Shown: positions 1-6,096 of the stretch, piece after piece
How the letters are laid out: the number at the start of each line of letters is the position of its first letter
How positions within the stretch are numbered: the first letter of the stretch is position 1
The notes under the pieces: generated by a model
Seen by the model: the letters and a program-made list of their open reading frames with translations, nothing else
Told to the model about the DNA's origin: nothing
The model's database searches: none
Position numbers and translations under genes: made by a program
Assembly (NCBI GenBank): GCA_030052355.1
Contig: JASIGS010000166.1
Location: 1 to 7,221, forward strand
DNA: 7,221 nucleotides
Origin: Streptosporangiaceae bacterium
GTDB taxonomy: Bacteria > Actinomycetota > Actinomycetes > Streptosporangiales > Streptosporangiaceae
Direction: 5' to 3'

Positions 1-257
1 TCGTCGAAGATCACCACGAGGTGCTTGATCGGCGTGGCAGTGCCGTGGTGGTCGTACAGAGCCTTCGAGACCTTGGCCGGGACGTGGTAACCCGGGAACT
101 CCTTAGCGAGCCTGGCCGCGAGCGTGGGGCTCGCGTTCGCTGCGTTCGCCGCGGTGACGCCGATGGCCGCGCCCGCGCCAAGGATCACCGTTGCGCCGAT
201 GGCGATGAAGGGCCGGAACCGCTTGACCTGGCTCCGGAAATTTGGGCCTTCGCCCAT
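1..257 (-). CDS. Phospholipase C / acid phosphatase-family phosphoesterase, N-terminal part (cut by window edge)
   Basis: Partial gene: 85 complete codons read leftwards from an ATG at 257-255 and run off the window. The first residues are basic (K12, R13, R15), then a hydrophobic stretch at about 17-35 ends in an Ala-Asn-Ala site (40-42), which looks like a secretion signal. Residues 75-85 read TPIKHLVVIFD and the last, incomplete codon starts GA. This matches the opening of the PF04185 phosphoesterase family (bacterial phospholipase C, AcpA-type acid phosphatase), where the segment continues into Glu-Asn, with Glu a metal ligand; GA fits Glu. The family hydrolyses phosphate esters or phospholipids outside the membrane. 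An AGGAGGG ribosome site at 263-269, five bases before the ATG, fixes the start. The catalytic domain lies outside the window, so substrate and completeness are unknown. The spacing and a hairpin behind efeB suggest it is transcribed separately. Confidence 0.82.
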   Translation of the reverse strand, partial: MGEGPNFRSQVKRFRPFIAIGATVILGAGAAIGVTAANAANASPTLAARLAKEFPGYHVPAKVSKALYDHHGTATPIKHLVVIFD

Positions 258-262
258 GCCAA

Positions 263-269
263 CCCTCCT
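263..269 (-). promoter_or_regulatory. Strong ribosome binding site of the phosphoesterase gene
   Basis: The minus strand reads AGGAGGG five bases ahead of the ATG at 257. This near-perfect Shine-Dalgarno sequence decides the start of the truncated left-edge gene, whose frame runs off the window. Confidence 0.8.
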
Positions 270-352
270 GAGTTCTGCGGAACGAATGTGAGCGGCAGGG
301 CTCCGGAAATGGGCGGAACACCGTCGCGCGGGCGCACGCGAGCGCCACGCGG

Positions 353-376
353 GTCAACGTTTCACGAAAGGTTGAC
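353..376. promoter_or_regulatory. 24-bp inverted repeat, candidate operator upstream of the phosphoesterase gene
   Basis: The arms GTCAACGTTTC and GAAAGGTTGAC are separated by AC. Ten of the twelve possible pairs match. The outer half-sites GTCAAC/GTTGAC lie 18 bp apart centre to centre, which suits a dimeric regulator. The element ends about 95 bp before the ATG of the phosphoesterase gene and has no coding explanation. The minus strand of the same stretch loosely resembles two 11-bp Streptomyces-type PhoP direct-repeat units (5 and 4 of 7 key bases). The regulator is therefore unknown. Confidence 0.5.
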
Positions 377-425
377 TATGTGACGCGAGATACATGACCA
401 AAAGGGAAACGAACGAGCAACACTG

Positions 426-453
426 GGCCAACCAAGGCTTCGGCTGGTCGGCC
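426..453 (-). terminator. Probable terminator hairpin of the efeO-efeB operon
   Basis: The arms 426-434 and 445-453 can form a nine-pair stem with one G.U pair, starting 18 bases past the efeB stop codon. Inside it the minus strand shows GC-CGAA-GC, and the plus strand shows a C(TTCG)G tetraloop. No long T run follows on the minus strand, only a mildly T-rich stretch, as is common for actinobacterial terminators. It would separate efeB from the phosphoesterase gene. Confidence 0.55.
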
Positions 454-471
454 AGGCACCGGACAGGCCGG

Positions 472-1827
472 TCAGGCGAGCAACGCGCGACCGAAGTAGT
501 CGTTGCTGTCTACGACACCCGGCAGCGCAAGGAAGTAGCCGCCGCCGAACGGGCTGATGTAGTCCACAAGCGGCTCTCCGATCAGCCGCGTCTGCACGTT
601 TTCGAACTGGCGGCTGATGTCCTGCTGGTAGCAGGTGAAGACAAGCCCCACGTCGAGATCGCCGACCTGGTCGAGGCCGCGGTCATAGTTCCAGGCTCGC
701 CGCAAGATCCGCTGGTCCGAGGTTTGCAGCGTCCGCGGGTTCGCCAGCCGCATGTGCGCGGTCAGCGGGATGACGTCGCCCATGGGGTCGGCCGCGTAGT
801 CCGGGATGGCGTAGATACCTTCGGCGTCGAGCGGATAGCCGGAGGCGCGATACCGGCCGAACATGAGCTGCTGTTCGTAGACGTCCACCCGGTCCCAGAA
901 CTCGACGAACATCCTGATCAGGCGCACGACGAGGTAACTGCCACCGGCGGCCCAGGACTGCTCGCCAGCGGCACGCTGAACCCAGACGAGCTTGTTCATC
1001 TCCGACGCGCTGTCCACCGACGGGTTCGAGATGCCGTCCATGAACCCGAGCTGGTTGCGCGGGACGGTACCGGCCGGCCGGGCAGGGCTGGCGAACCCGT
1101 CGATCCGCCAGTTCGCCTGCATGCCGCCGCGCGTGTTCTTCGCGATGTCGCGCAGCGCGTGCAGCACGACGTCCTCGTGCCCGGCGGTGAGCTGCAGGAT
1201 GAGATCGCCGTCACACTGCGCAGGGTCGAGATCGTCGTTGGGGAATGACCTCATCTGCGTCAGGTGCGCCGGCAGGCGCGAAGCCAGCCCGTACCGGTCA
1301 TCGAACAACGTCGATCCGACGCCGAAGGTGACGGTCAGCCCGTCAGGAACGACCGTCGGCCCGAGGGTGCCGGAGTCCGACGACGGCCCGCCGATGCCGA
1401 CCGTTGGGGGCGTGCCGCCCGCGGTCAGGAACCGGGCGCGATCGGTGACCGTCTGGAAGAGCTCGGTCAGCTCGGCCCGGGTCTGCGCGGTGGCGTTGAA
1501 CGAGATGACCGCGGTCGCCGCCTTCGGCTTCGGCAGGATCCCGGCCTGGTGCTTGCCGTGGAACGGTACCGCGGGCAGTCGCCCCTGCAGCTCCGCCAGA
1601 TTCGCGGCGGCTTGCGCGTCCGCGCCCGCGCCCGAGCCCGAGCCCCGGTAGGCGTACCCGCCCGCCGCCCCGGCAATGCCGCCAGCGACGACTCCGCCCG
1701 CGACGCCGCCGGCCACACCGCGCAGGAACGACCGCCGCCCGGGGCCAGCGGCCTTAGCGGGCTCGGTGGGACCGCCAGCCGTTGCGCCGTCGGCAGACTC
1801 AGCAGCCTCATCAGGTTCAGAACTCAT
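472..1827 (-). CDS. efeB: EfeB, Tat-exported Dyp-type haem peroxidase of the Efe iron-uptake system
   Basis: A 451-residue Dyp-type peroxidase, the normal length for EfeB. It starts with a twin-arginine signal: RRSFLRG at 31-37, then a long Gly/Ala-rich hydrophobic stretch to about 58, so a folded haem-loaded enzyme is exported. The mature part begins around HGKHQAGI (90-97). The family motif GFMDG lies at 261-265, with Asp264 as the expected distal acid. His358 (in TAHMRLANPR) is the expected proximal haem ligand and Arg376, 18 residues on, the distal arginine. The C-terminus carries PFGGGYFLALPG (426-437). In EfeUOB systems EfeB works with EfeO outside the membrane to supply iron to the EfeU permease, by ferrous-iron oxidation or haem iron release in different proposals. 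The ATG lies inside the end of efeO (11-bp overlap) with AAGGAA eight bases ahead, indicating translational coupling. All key residues are present. Confidence 0.95.
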   Translation of the reverse strand: MSSEPDEAAESADGATAGGPTEPAKAAGPGRRSFLRGVAGGVAGGVVAGGIAGAAGGYAYRGSGSGAGADAQAAANLAELQGRLPAVPFHGKHQAGILPKPKAATAVISFNATAQTRAELTELFQTVTDRARFLTAGGTPPTVGIGGPSSDSGTLGPTVVPDGLTVTFGVGSTLFDDRYGLASRLPAHLTQMRSFPNDDLDPAQCDGDLILQLTAGHEDVVLHALRDIAKNTRGGMQANWRIDGFASPARPAGTVPRNQLGFMDGISNPSVDSASEMNKLVWVQRAAGEQSWAAGGSYLVVRLIRMFVEFWDRVDVYEQQLMFGRYRASGYPLDAEGIYAIPDYAADPMGDVIPLTAHMRLANPRTLQTSDQRILRRAWNYDRGLDQVGDLDVGLVFTCYQQDISRQFENVQTRLIGEPLVDYISPFGGGYFLALPGVVDSNDYFGRALLA

Positions 1828-2980
1828 TGGCCATATTCCTTGGCTCTGCGATCGATGCGATCGGGGCGAGTTCCTGCAGCACCTGGCTGCATGCCGCGTC
1901 TATGTCCTCGCGCGTGAGGGTCGGCAGCGCGGAAACAGGAACCCACCATCCACTCGGCAGACGCTCTTTATCGATCAGCGACTGGAGCAGGGTCAGCCCC
2001 GAGTAGACCTCGGGTAGCTGCGGGTAGCGCGGGGCGAGCAGCGGGTGCAGCAGCGACAGCAGGTACCGGGTGCCCTGAATGTTGGCCAGGGTGGTCGCGA
2101 GCGTGGTACCGCTGCCGTAGTCATCATGGCCGGTCAGCTGGAACTCCAGCGCGTTCTCGAGGATCTCGTGCGTGCGCAGGCCGATGTCGATGAGCGGGAT
2201 TTCCTGCCCGGGCCACCACGCGAGAAGCTGGTGCACGTTGGTGTTGAGCCTGTCGGCGACGGCAGTGAGCTCTGGCACGGACTGCCCGTGCCAGAGACCG
2301 TATTCCAGCCGGTAGAAGCCGGTCCACTGCGGGCTGTAGGTTCCGAGGGCGTCCGCCCGGCCATCGATCTCGTCGTCGTAGTTCCCGAAGGCGTCGTACG
2401 CAGCGCCCAGCGTCTCGTACTGCAGGTGTGCGGTCAGCCAGTCACGCTTCGCCGTCGCGAGGTTGCCCTGCCGCACCTGCGCGGCCAGCGTGGTCGTCTC
2501 CCTGGCGAGCACCTGCAGCCCTGCCTCGGTGTACTTCGCGTAGTCCTTGGCCAGCGGGTACAGGTCGTTGTACGTGATCGGGAGTATGGCCCGCGCGCCC
2601 GCCACGTGCCCGGCGACGGTGACCGTGGGCCCGGTGACCGGGTCGAAGTCCTCCACCTCGCAGAGGAACGCGTACCTGCCGGACCCGACGTCGAGGGACA
2701 TCGGCGCGGTGGTGCCAGGACCGATGTTCTGGAGTTCGTCGTACACGGCGCCGTTGGCCGGATTGGTCAGGTCGACCTCGGCACCGTATTCCGCCTCGTT
2801 GGTGACCTCGAACGTGTGCCAGCCGGGATGCGCCAGATGCCAAGTGCTCCCGCACGTGGCGTCGTTGAAGGAAATCGCGGTCGTCGAGGCGGAACTCGGC
2901 GCACGGGAACTGCCACAGGCTGTAAGGACAGCCGCGAGGGCCACGCCGACGGCAGCAGCGAGCAAGCGTCTGGTACGCAT
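1817..2980 (-). CDS. efeO: EfeO, iron-binding lipoprotein (cupredoxin + imelysin/M75 domains)
   Basis: A 387-residue lipoprotein. Basic residues, a hydrophobic run and the lipobox LTAC (19-22) make Cys22 the likely lipidated residue, anchoring it outside the membrane. Residues about 33-124 form the EfeO cupredoxin-like domain, with Cys43 and Cys107 as possible metal ligands. From about 137 follows the M75/imelysin-like iron-binding domain, with family segments HLQYE (185-189), EYGLWHG (226-232), HEILEN (271-276) and TGHDDYGSGT (283-292). EfeO is the ferrous/ferric-binding partner that passes iron to EfeU. An oddity is GFYRLE at 221-226, where the family usually has GxHxxE, so the His is Tyr223. 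The start has AGGAAGG immediately upstream (2983-2989). It is the first gene of an efeO-efeB operon and no efeU is adjacent. The tail overlaps the efeB start as ATGAGTTCTGA. Confidence 0.95.
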   Translation of the reverse strand: MRTRRLLAAAVGVALAAVLTACGSSRAPSSASTTAISFNDATCGSTWHLAHPGWHTFEVTNEAEYGAEVDLTNPANGAVYDELQNIGPGTTAPMSLDVGSGRYAFLCEVEDFDPVTGPTVTVAGHVAGARAILPITYNDLYPLAKDYAKYTEAGLQVLARETTTLAAQVRQGNLATAKRDWLTAHLQYETLGAAYDAFGNYDDEIDGRADALGTYSPQWTGFYRLEYGLWHGQSVPELTAVADRLNTNVHQLLAWWPGQEIPLIDIGLRTHEILENALEFQLTGHDDYGSGTTLATTLANIQGTRYLLSLLHPLLAPRYPQLPEVYSGLTLLQSLIDKERLPSGWWVPVSALPTLTREDIDAACSQVLQELAPIASIAEPRNMANEF

Positions 2981-3024
2981 GGCCTTCCTGGGGAGACCTG
3001 ATAAGGAACAAGCGGCCAGAGCAC

Positions 3025-3042
3025 AGCATAGGTGTGCCTAAT
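3025..3042 (-). promoter_or_regulatory. Candidate DtxR/IdeR-type iron box and -10 region of efeO
   Basis: The perfect inverted repeat TAGG-TGTG-CCTA lies at 3029-3040. Set against the actinobacterial iron-box consensus TTAGGTTAGGCTAACCTAA it matches about 12 of 19 positions, and 11 of 13 over the core TAGGTTAGGCTAA. On the minus strand it touches a TATGCT hexamer (3025-3030) that could be the -10 of efeO, so binding would block transcription. No convincing -35 is visible. A second TAGGTGT heptamer, in the opposite orientation, lies at 3093-3099. Iron control of efe genes is established in other bacteria; the regulator here is inferred. Confidence 0.45.
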
Positions 3043-3199
3043 TCGACGGTTTAAGTTCTAGGGCAGCCCTGGACGAAACGTTCACCTGCTATACACCTAA
3101 CGGGCGGTGACCGGGCGTGCACCCGAACGGGCACCGCCCGCGCGCAGGCAGGAAGCGTTGCTAGCCGCGGGTAACATCGCGACCGTGGCGGCAAGCACG

Positions 3200-3234
3200 G
3201 GCGACCCGGCACCGGCGACCCGGCACCGGCGACC
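3200..3234. repeat. 14-bp tandem repeat (about 2.5 copies) in the 5' region of the GrpB gene
   Basis: The unit GCGACCCGGCACCG is present at 3201-3214 and again, identical, at 3215-3228, followed by GCGACC. A 14-bp unit shifts the reading frame with each copy. This argues that the stretch may not code and that the GrpB protein starts after it. Confidence 0.7.
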
Positions 3235-3247
3235 GCGTGATGCGGTC

Positions 3248-3826
3248 GTGACATCGCAAGCCCTCATCGCCCCCTACGACGAGCAGTGGCCGGACCGCGC
3301 CGCGGCGGAGCTTGGCGAGCTGGCCCGGGTGCTCGGGCCCCTGGTGCTGCACGCAGATCACATCGGCAGCACCGCGGTGCCAGGCATGGCCGCCAAGCCG
3401 ATCCTCGACCTGCAGCTGTCGGTCCGCGACCTCGACGAGGCGGCCGCGGCCTTCGATGCGCCGCTGGCCGCGCTGGGCTACCAGCGGCTGCCGTACGACC
3501 GCGACCACGTGCCGGCCGGCGACGACGGAAACCCCGGGCTCTGGGCGAAGCGCTACTGGCGGCGCAGGCAGCACCCGGCCGGCGACGTCAACCTGCACGT
3601 GCGCGTGTCCGGCTCACCGAACGAGCGGCTGGCGCTGCTGTTCCGTGACTGGCTGCGCGCGCATCCTCCGGCTGTCGCGGCGTACGCGCGGTTCAAGGGG
3701 GCGCTGGCCGACGCCGTGAACGGCGACCTGGAGGTCTACACCGACGTCAAGGACCCGGTCGTGGACCTGGTCGTCGCCGCCGCGGGCCACTGGGCCGCTG
3801 ATAGCGGCTGGCAGCCGCACACCTGA
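3248..3826 (+). CDS. GrpB/UPF0157-family protein (nucleotidyltransferase-like fold)
   Basis: From the GTG at 3248 the product is 192 residues, within the usual size of UPF0157/GrpB proteins. It begins a few residues before the family's opening segment IAPYDEQWP. Diagnostic motifs are DHIGSTAVPGMAAKP (37-51, with the GST signature of the nucleotidyltransferase-like fold), NLHV (115-118), LLFRDWLRAHP (130-140) and YARFKGALA (146-154). Relatives occur alone or fused to dephospho-CoA kinase (CoaE) in actinobacteria; their reaction is not established. The frame is open further upstream, giving alternative GTG starts at 3185 (213 residues) and 3107 (239 residues), none with a Shine-Dalgarno sequence. 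The extra N-terminus is Arg/Pro/Ala-rich, lacks family similarity and spans a 14-bp tandem repeat, hence the choice of 3248. However, TAACAT at 3172-3177 would suit a leaderless start at 3185. The gene is divergent from efeO. Confidence 0.88.
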   Translation: MTSQALIAPYDEQWPDRAAAELGELARVLGPLVLHADHIGSTAVPGMAAKPILDLQLSVRDLDEAAAAFDAPLAALGYQRLPYDRDHVPAGDDGNPGLWAKRYWRRRQHPAGDVNLHVRVSGSPNERLALLFRDWLRAHPPAVAAYARFKGALADAVNGDLEVYTDVKDPVVDLVVAAAGHWAADSGWQPHT

Positions 3827-3871
3827 CGCGGAGGCATCCCGGTGCGACGGCCGCCGAAGGGCCAGGGCCGA

Positions 3872-3877
3872 TAGTGT
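3872..3877 (+). promoter_or_regulatory. Possible -10 element for a leaderless LLM gene
   Basis: TAGTGT fits the actinobacterial TANNNT -10 pattern. It ends seven bases before the ATG at 3885, so transcription starting at the usual distance would begin at that ATG. No -35 is recognisable, and no good ribosome site precedes either possible start, which supports the idea weakly. Confidence 0.3.
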
Positions 3878-4805
3878 GAGCGGAATGGAGATCGGATTCG
3901 GCGCGCCGGTATCGGGCGCCTGGGCGACACCGCAGAACCTGGCAGCCTTCGCAACGGCTGCCGAAAAGGCTGGGTATCACTCGCTGTGGAGCTTCCAGCG
4001 GCTGCTGGTCCCGACCGGGTCCGGGATGGATCCGGTCTACTGGAGCGTCCTTGACCCGATGGCGGCGCTGTCCTTCGCGGCAGCGGTGACCAGCAGGATC
4101 AGGCTAGGCGTCGCGATCATCAACCTGCCGTTCGTATCCCCCGGCTACCTGGCCAAGCAGTCTGCCTCCCTGGACGTGCTGTCCGGTGGCCGGCACGACC
4201 TGGGCATCGGGATCGGCTGGATGCCGGAAGAGTTCGCGCTGACCGGTGCGGACATGGCCGGGCGCGGCGCGCGGGCCGGCGAGTTCGTGCAGGTACTCCG
4301 CGCGCTGTGGGGCGAGCCGCCAACTGAGTTCTCCGGCAGGTTCTACCAGGTGCCATCGGGGGACCAGGCGCCGAAACCGGTGCAGCCGGGCGGGCCGCCT
4401 GTTCTGCTCGGCGGCCTGGCCAAGCCGGCCCTGCAGCGGATCGGCCGGATCGCGGACGGCTGGATCACCTCCAGCCGCACGGACCTGTCCCGGTGCGGCG
4501 AGCTGATCGCCATCGTGCAGGACGCAGCAGTCGCGGCCGGCCGCGACCCCGGCAAGCTCCGGTACATCTGCCGCGGGGTGGTCAGGGCCGGGGCGCCGGT
4601 CAGCGGGCCTGACGGGAACCGGCTGCTGCTGTCCGGCAGTTACGAGCAGATCCGTGCCGACACGGCATGGCTCGGCGAGAACGGCGTGACCGAGGTCTTC
4701 TATGACCTCAACTGGGACCCGCTGGTCGGCTCTCCCGAGGCCGACCCCGCCGCGGCGACGCACCGTGCCCAGGAGATCCTGGAGAAGCTCGCTCCGGGCC
4801 ACTAG
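3876..4805 (+). CDS. LLM-class flavin/F420-dependent oxidoreductase (luciferase-like monooxygenase family)
   Basis: Up to 309 residues from GTG 3876, or 306 from the ATG at 3885. A bacterial-luciferase-like TIM barrel of the LLM class, probably the TIGR03619-type F420-dependent group by its pattern. Family landmarks are the N-terminal strand with its glycine (EIGFGAPVSG, 5-14), SRIRLGVAI (73-81), KQSASLDVLSGGR (94-106), GIGIGWMPEEF (110-120), PPVLLGG (174-180) and RIADGW (191-196), which line the cofactor pocket. Such enzymes move hydride or oxygen with reduced F420 or FMN. Substrate cannot be read from the sequence, and F420 versus FMN is an inference from the actinobacterial setting. It follows the GrpB gene by 49 bp and ends in a perfect palindrome covering the stop codon. 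The ATG at 3885 may be the true, leaderless start. Confidence 0.94.
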   Translation: MSGMEIGFGAPVSGAWATPQNLAAFATAAEKAGYHSLWSFQRLLVPTGSGMDPVYWSVLDPMAALSFAAAVTSRIRLGVAIINLPFVSPGYLAKQSASLDVLSGGRHDLGIGIGWMPEEFALTGADMAGRGARAGEFVQVLRALWGEPPTEFSGRFYQVPSGDQAPKPVQPGGPPVLLGGLAKPALQRIGRIADGWITSSRTDLSRCGELIAIVQDAAVAAGRDPGKLRYICRGVVRAGAPVSGPDGNRLLLSGSYEQIRADTAWLGENGVTEVFYDLNWDPLVGSPEADPAAATHRAQEILEKLAPGH

Positions 4806-4810
4806 TGGCC
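4797..4810. repeat. Perfect 14-bp palindrome over the stop codon of the LLM gene
   Basis: GGCCACTAGTGGCC is self-complementary over all 14 bases, with the TAG stop at its centre. With no loop it is not a classic terminator hairpin. It could be a protein site or simply arise from GC-rich codons. A weak five-pair hairpin (GAGCG/CGCTC, 4827-4841) follows. Confidence 0.6.
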
Positions 4811-4901
4811 GGAAATGGAGTCTTCTGAGCGAACGGCGCTCCAGGTGCGTGGATCGCAACGCGGAGGAGGAGCTCCCGGCCACTGAACACATCCTGCAAT
4901 C

Positions 4902-4908
4902 GGAGGTG
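4902..4908 (+). promoter_or_regulatory. Ribosome binding site of the MDR oxidoreductase gene
   Basis: GGAGGTG ends four bases, and its GGAGG core six bases, before the GTG at 4913. It decides for this GTG as the start. No clear -10/-35 pair is seen in the 107-bp gap behind the LLM gene, so the gene has either an unrecognised promoter or read-through from upstream. Confidence 0.75.
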
Positions 4909-4912
4909 CGCG

Positions 4913-5830
4913 GTGAAAGCGGTGCGATTCGACGAGTACGGCGGGATCGACGTCCTCCAAGTGGTCGACGTGCCCACGCCAGTCGCCGGCCCTGGCCAGG
5001 TACTGGTACAGGTCAAGGCCGCGGGCATCAACCCCGGCGAGGCCAAGATCAGGGAGGGTCTGCTGCACTCCCGCTGGCCAGCGACGTTCCCGTCCGGCGA
5101 GGGCAGCGACCTGGCCGGGATAGTTGCGGACGTCGGCCCCGGGGTTACCGGCGCGGCCGTCGGCGACGAGGTCATCGGGTTCACCGACAACCGGGCGAGC
5201 CACGCCGAGTACGTGGTGGTCGAGGCGGAGGACATGACGGCCAAGCCGCCGGCCGTGCCGTGGGAGGTCGCCGGGTCACTGAAGGTCGCGGGCACCACCG
5301 CGTACGCGACGGTCCGCGCGGTCGCGCTGTCCAGCGGCGACACCGTGGCCGTGTCGAGCGCGGCCGGCGGCGTCGGGTCGATCACCGTCCAGCTGGCCCG
5401 GCTCGCCGGGGCGAAGGTGATCGGTATCGCGGGCCCGGACAACCACGACTGGCTTTCCGGGCACGGCGTGATCCCGGTCGCCTACGGCGACGATGTTACC
5501 GACCGGATCAGGCAGGCCGCCGGGGATAGCGTCGACGCGTTCATCGACACGTTCGGCGCTGACTACGTGCAGATCGCGCTCGATCTGGGCGTCGATCCGT
5601 CACGGATCGACACGATCGCGAACTTCGGCGCTGTCGCGCAGTTCGGCGTCAAGGCGGAGGGCGGCGCCGCGGTGCCCGCCGCCAAGACGCTTGCGGAGCT
5701 CGCTGACCTGATCGCAGCGGGCAAGCTCGAGGTGCCGATCGCCGGGGCGTTCCCCCTCTCGCAGGTGCGGGAGGCCTACGCCCGCCTGGCCAGTGGTCAC
5801 GTCCGCGGCAAGATCGTCCTGGTGCCCTGA
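4913..5830 (+). CDS. NADP-dependent MDR-family oxidoreductase, quinone-oxidoreductase-like (zinc-free)
   Basis: A 305-residue medium-chain dehydrogenase/reductase of the quinone oxidoreductase/zeta-crystallin branch, cytosolic and soluble. The N-terminal GroES-like domain (about 1-125) opens MKAVRFDEYGG, with the PGQVLVQVKAAGINPGE segment (27-43) typical of the family. The Rossmann nucleotide-binding motif AAGGVG lies at 150-155, followed by QLARLAGAKVIGIAG (160-174). The C-terminus shows PLSQVREAYARLASGHVRGKI (281-301), the usual closing helix. The structural and catalytic zinc ligands of alcohol dehydrogenases are absent, so it most likely reduces quinones or enone-type substrates with NADPH. 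The exact substrate is unknown. A GGAGG site six bases upstream supports the GTG start. Its stop lies four bases from the stop of the convergent DUF167 gene. Confidence 0.94.
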   Translation: MKAVRFDEYGGIDVLQVVDVPTPVAGPGQVLVQVKAAGINPGEAKIREGLLHSRWPATFPSGEGSDLAGIVADVGPGVTGAAVGDEVIGFTDNRASHAEYVVVEAEDMTAKPPAVPWEVAGSLKVAGTTAYATVRAVALSSGDTVAVSSAAGGVGSITVQLARLAGAKVIGIAGPDNHDWLSGHGVIPVAYGDDVTDRIRQAAGDSVDAFIDTFGADYVQIALDLGVDPSRIDTIANFGAVAQFGVKAEGGAAVPAAKTLAELADLIAAGKLEVPIAGAFPLSQVREAYARLASGHVRGKIVLVP

Positions 5831-5838
5831 CCGGTCAG
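5827..5838. repeat. 12-bp palindrome joining two convergent stop codons
   Basis: CTGACCGGTCAG contains the TGA of the MDR gene (5828-5830) and, on the other strand, the TGA of the DUF167 gene (5837-5835). Neither gene has room for its own terminator between them. Confidence 0.6.
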
Positions 5839-6092
5839 AGCGCGAGCAGCCGGGCCAGTACGTCCGGGTCGGCGCCCTCCAGGTCGATGATCTTGGTACG
5901 GCTCGTCGCGCCGCTCACCAGCGTCGCCGCGCCGCGCCTGACGTCAAACGCAGCCGCGAGCGCGTCCAGCGCGGCGGCCGTGGCCCTGCCGTCGACGGCG
6001 CGGGCGCTGACTCGGACGACGAGCGCGCCGTCCCGTTCGCCGCCGACGCCAGGGCGCGCCGACCCGGGCACCACCCGGACGGTTATCCGCAC
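5835..6092 (-). CDS. DUF167 / YggU-family small protein
   Basis: An 85-residue protein, short but near the normal size for DUF167 (UPF0235, YggU). Family motifs run through the whole length: VRVVPGSARPGVGG (5-18), GALVVRVSARAVDGRATAAA (22-41) and LVSGATSRTKIIDL (58-71). The family forms a compact alpha/beta domain and its biochemical role is not established. The start is a GTG four bases after the TGA of the PsiE-like gene, with GAGGG overlapping that stop, so translation is probably coupled and the two form an operon. The 3' end is convergent with the MDR gene. Confidence 0.92.
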   Translation of the reverse strand: MRITVRVVPGSARPGVGGERDGALVVRVSARAVDGRATAAALDALAAAFDVRRGAATLVSGATSRTKIIDLEGADPDVLARLLAL

Positions 6093-6096
6093 GCCC

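Noticed and set aside
372..395. Plus-strand TTGACT followed by ATACAT as a promoter
   Set aside because: The two hexamers are only about 12 bases apart, and no plus-strand gene follows. The TTGAC is better explained as an arm of the 24-bp inverted repeat.
394..1248. Long plus-strand open frame (284 residues) opposite efeB
   Set aside because: It is antisense to the well-supported efeB gene, shows no recognisable motif, and is the shadow expected from third-position GC bias. The same holds for the plus-strand frames at 992-1651 and 1264-1917.
2045..3001. Plus-strand open frame of 318 residues opposite efeO
   Set aside because: It is antisense to efeO almost end to end. Its translation is Arg/Val/Gly-rich without domains, and efeO has a lipobox and clear family motifs.
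4815..4886. 23-codon open frame between the LLM and MDR genes, starting ATG
   Set aside because: It has no proper ribosome site, its translation is low in complexity with no recognisable family, and it is too short to support on its own.
4104..4892. Minus-strand open frame of 262 residues opposite the LLM gene
   Set aside because: It is a composition shadow of the LLM coding sequence, with no motifs. The plus-strand frame has the family signature throughout.
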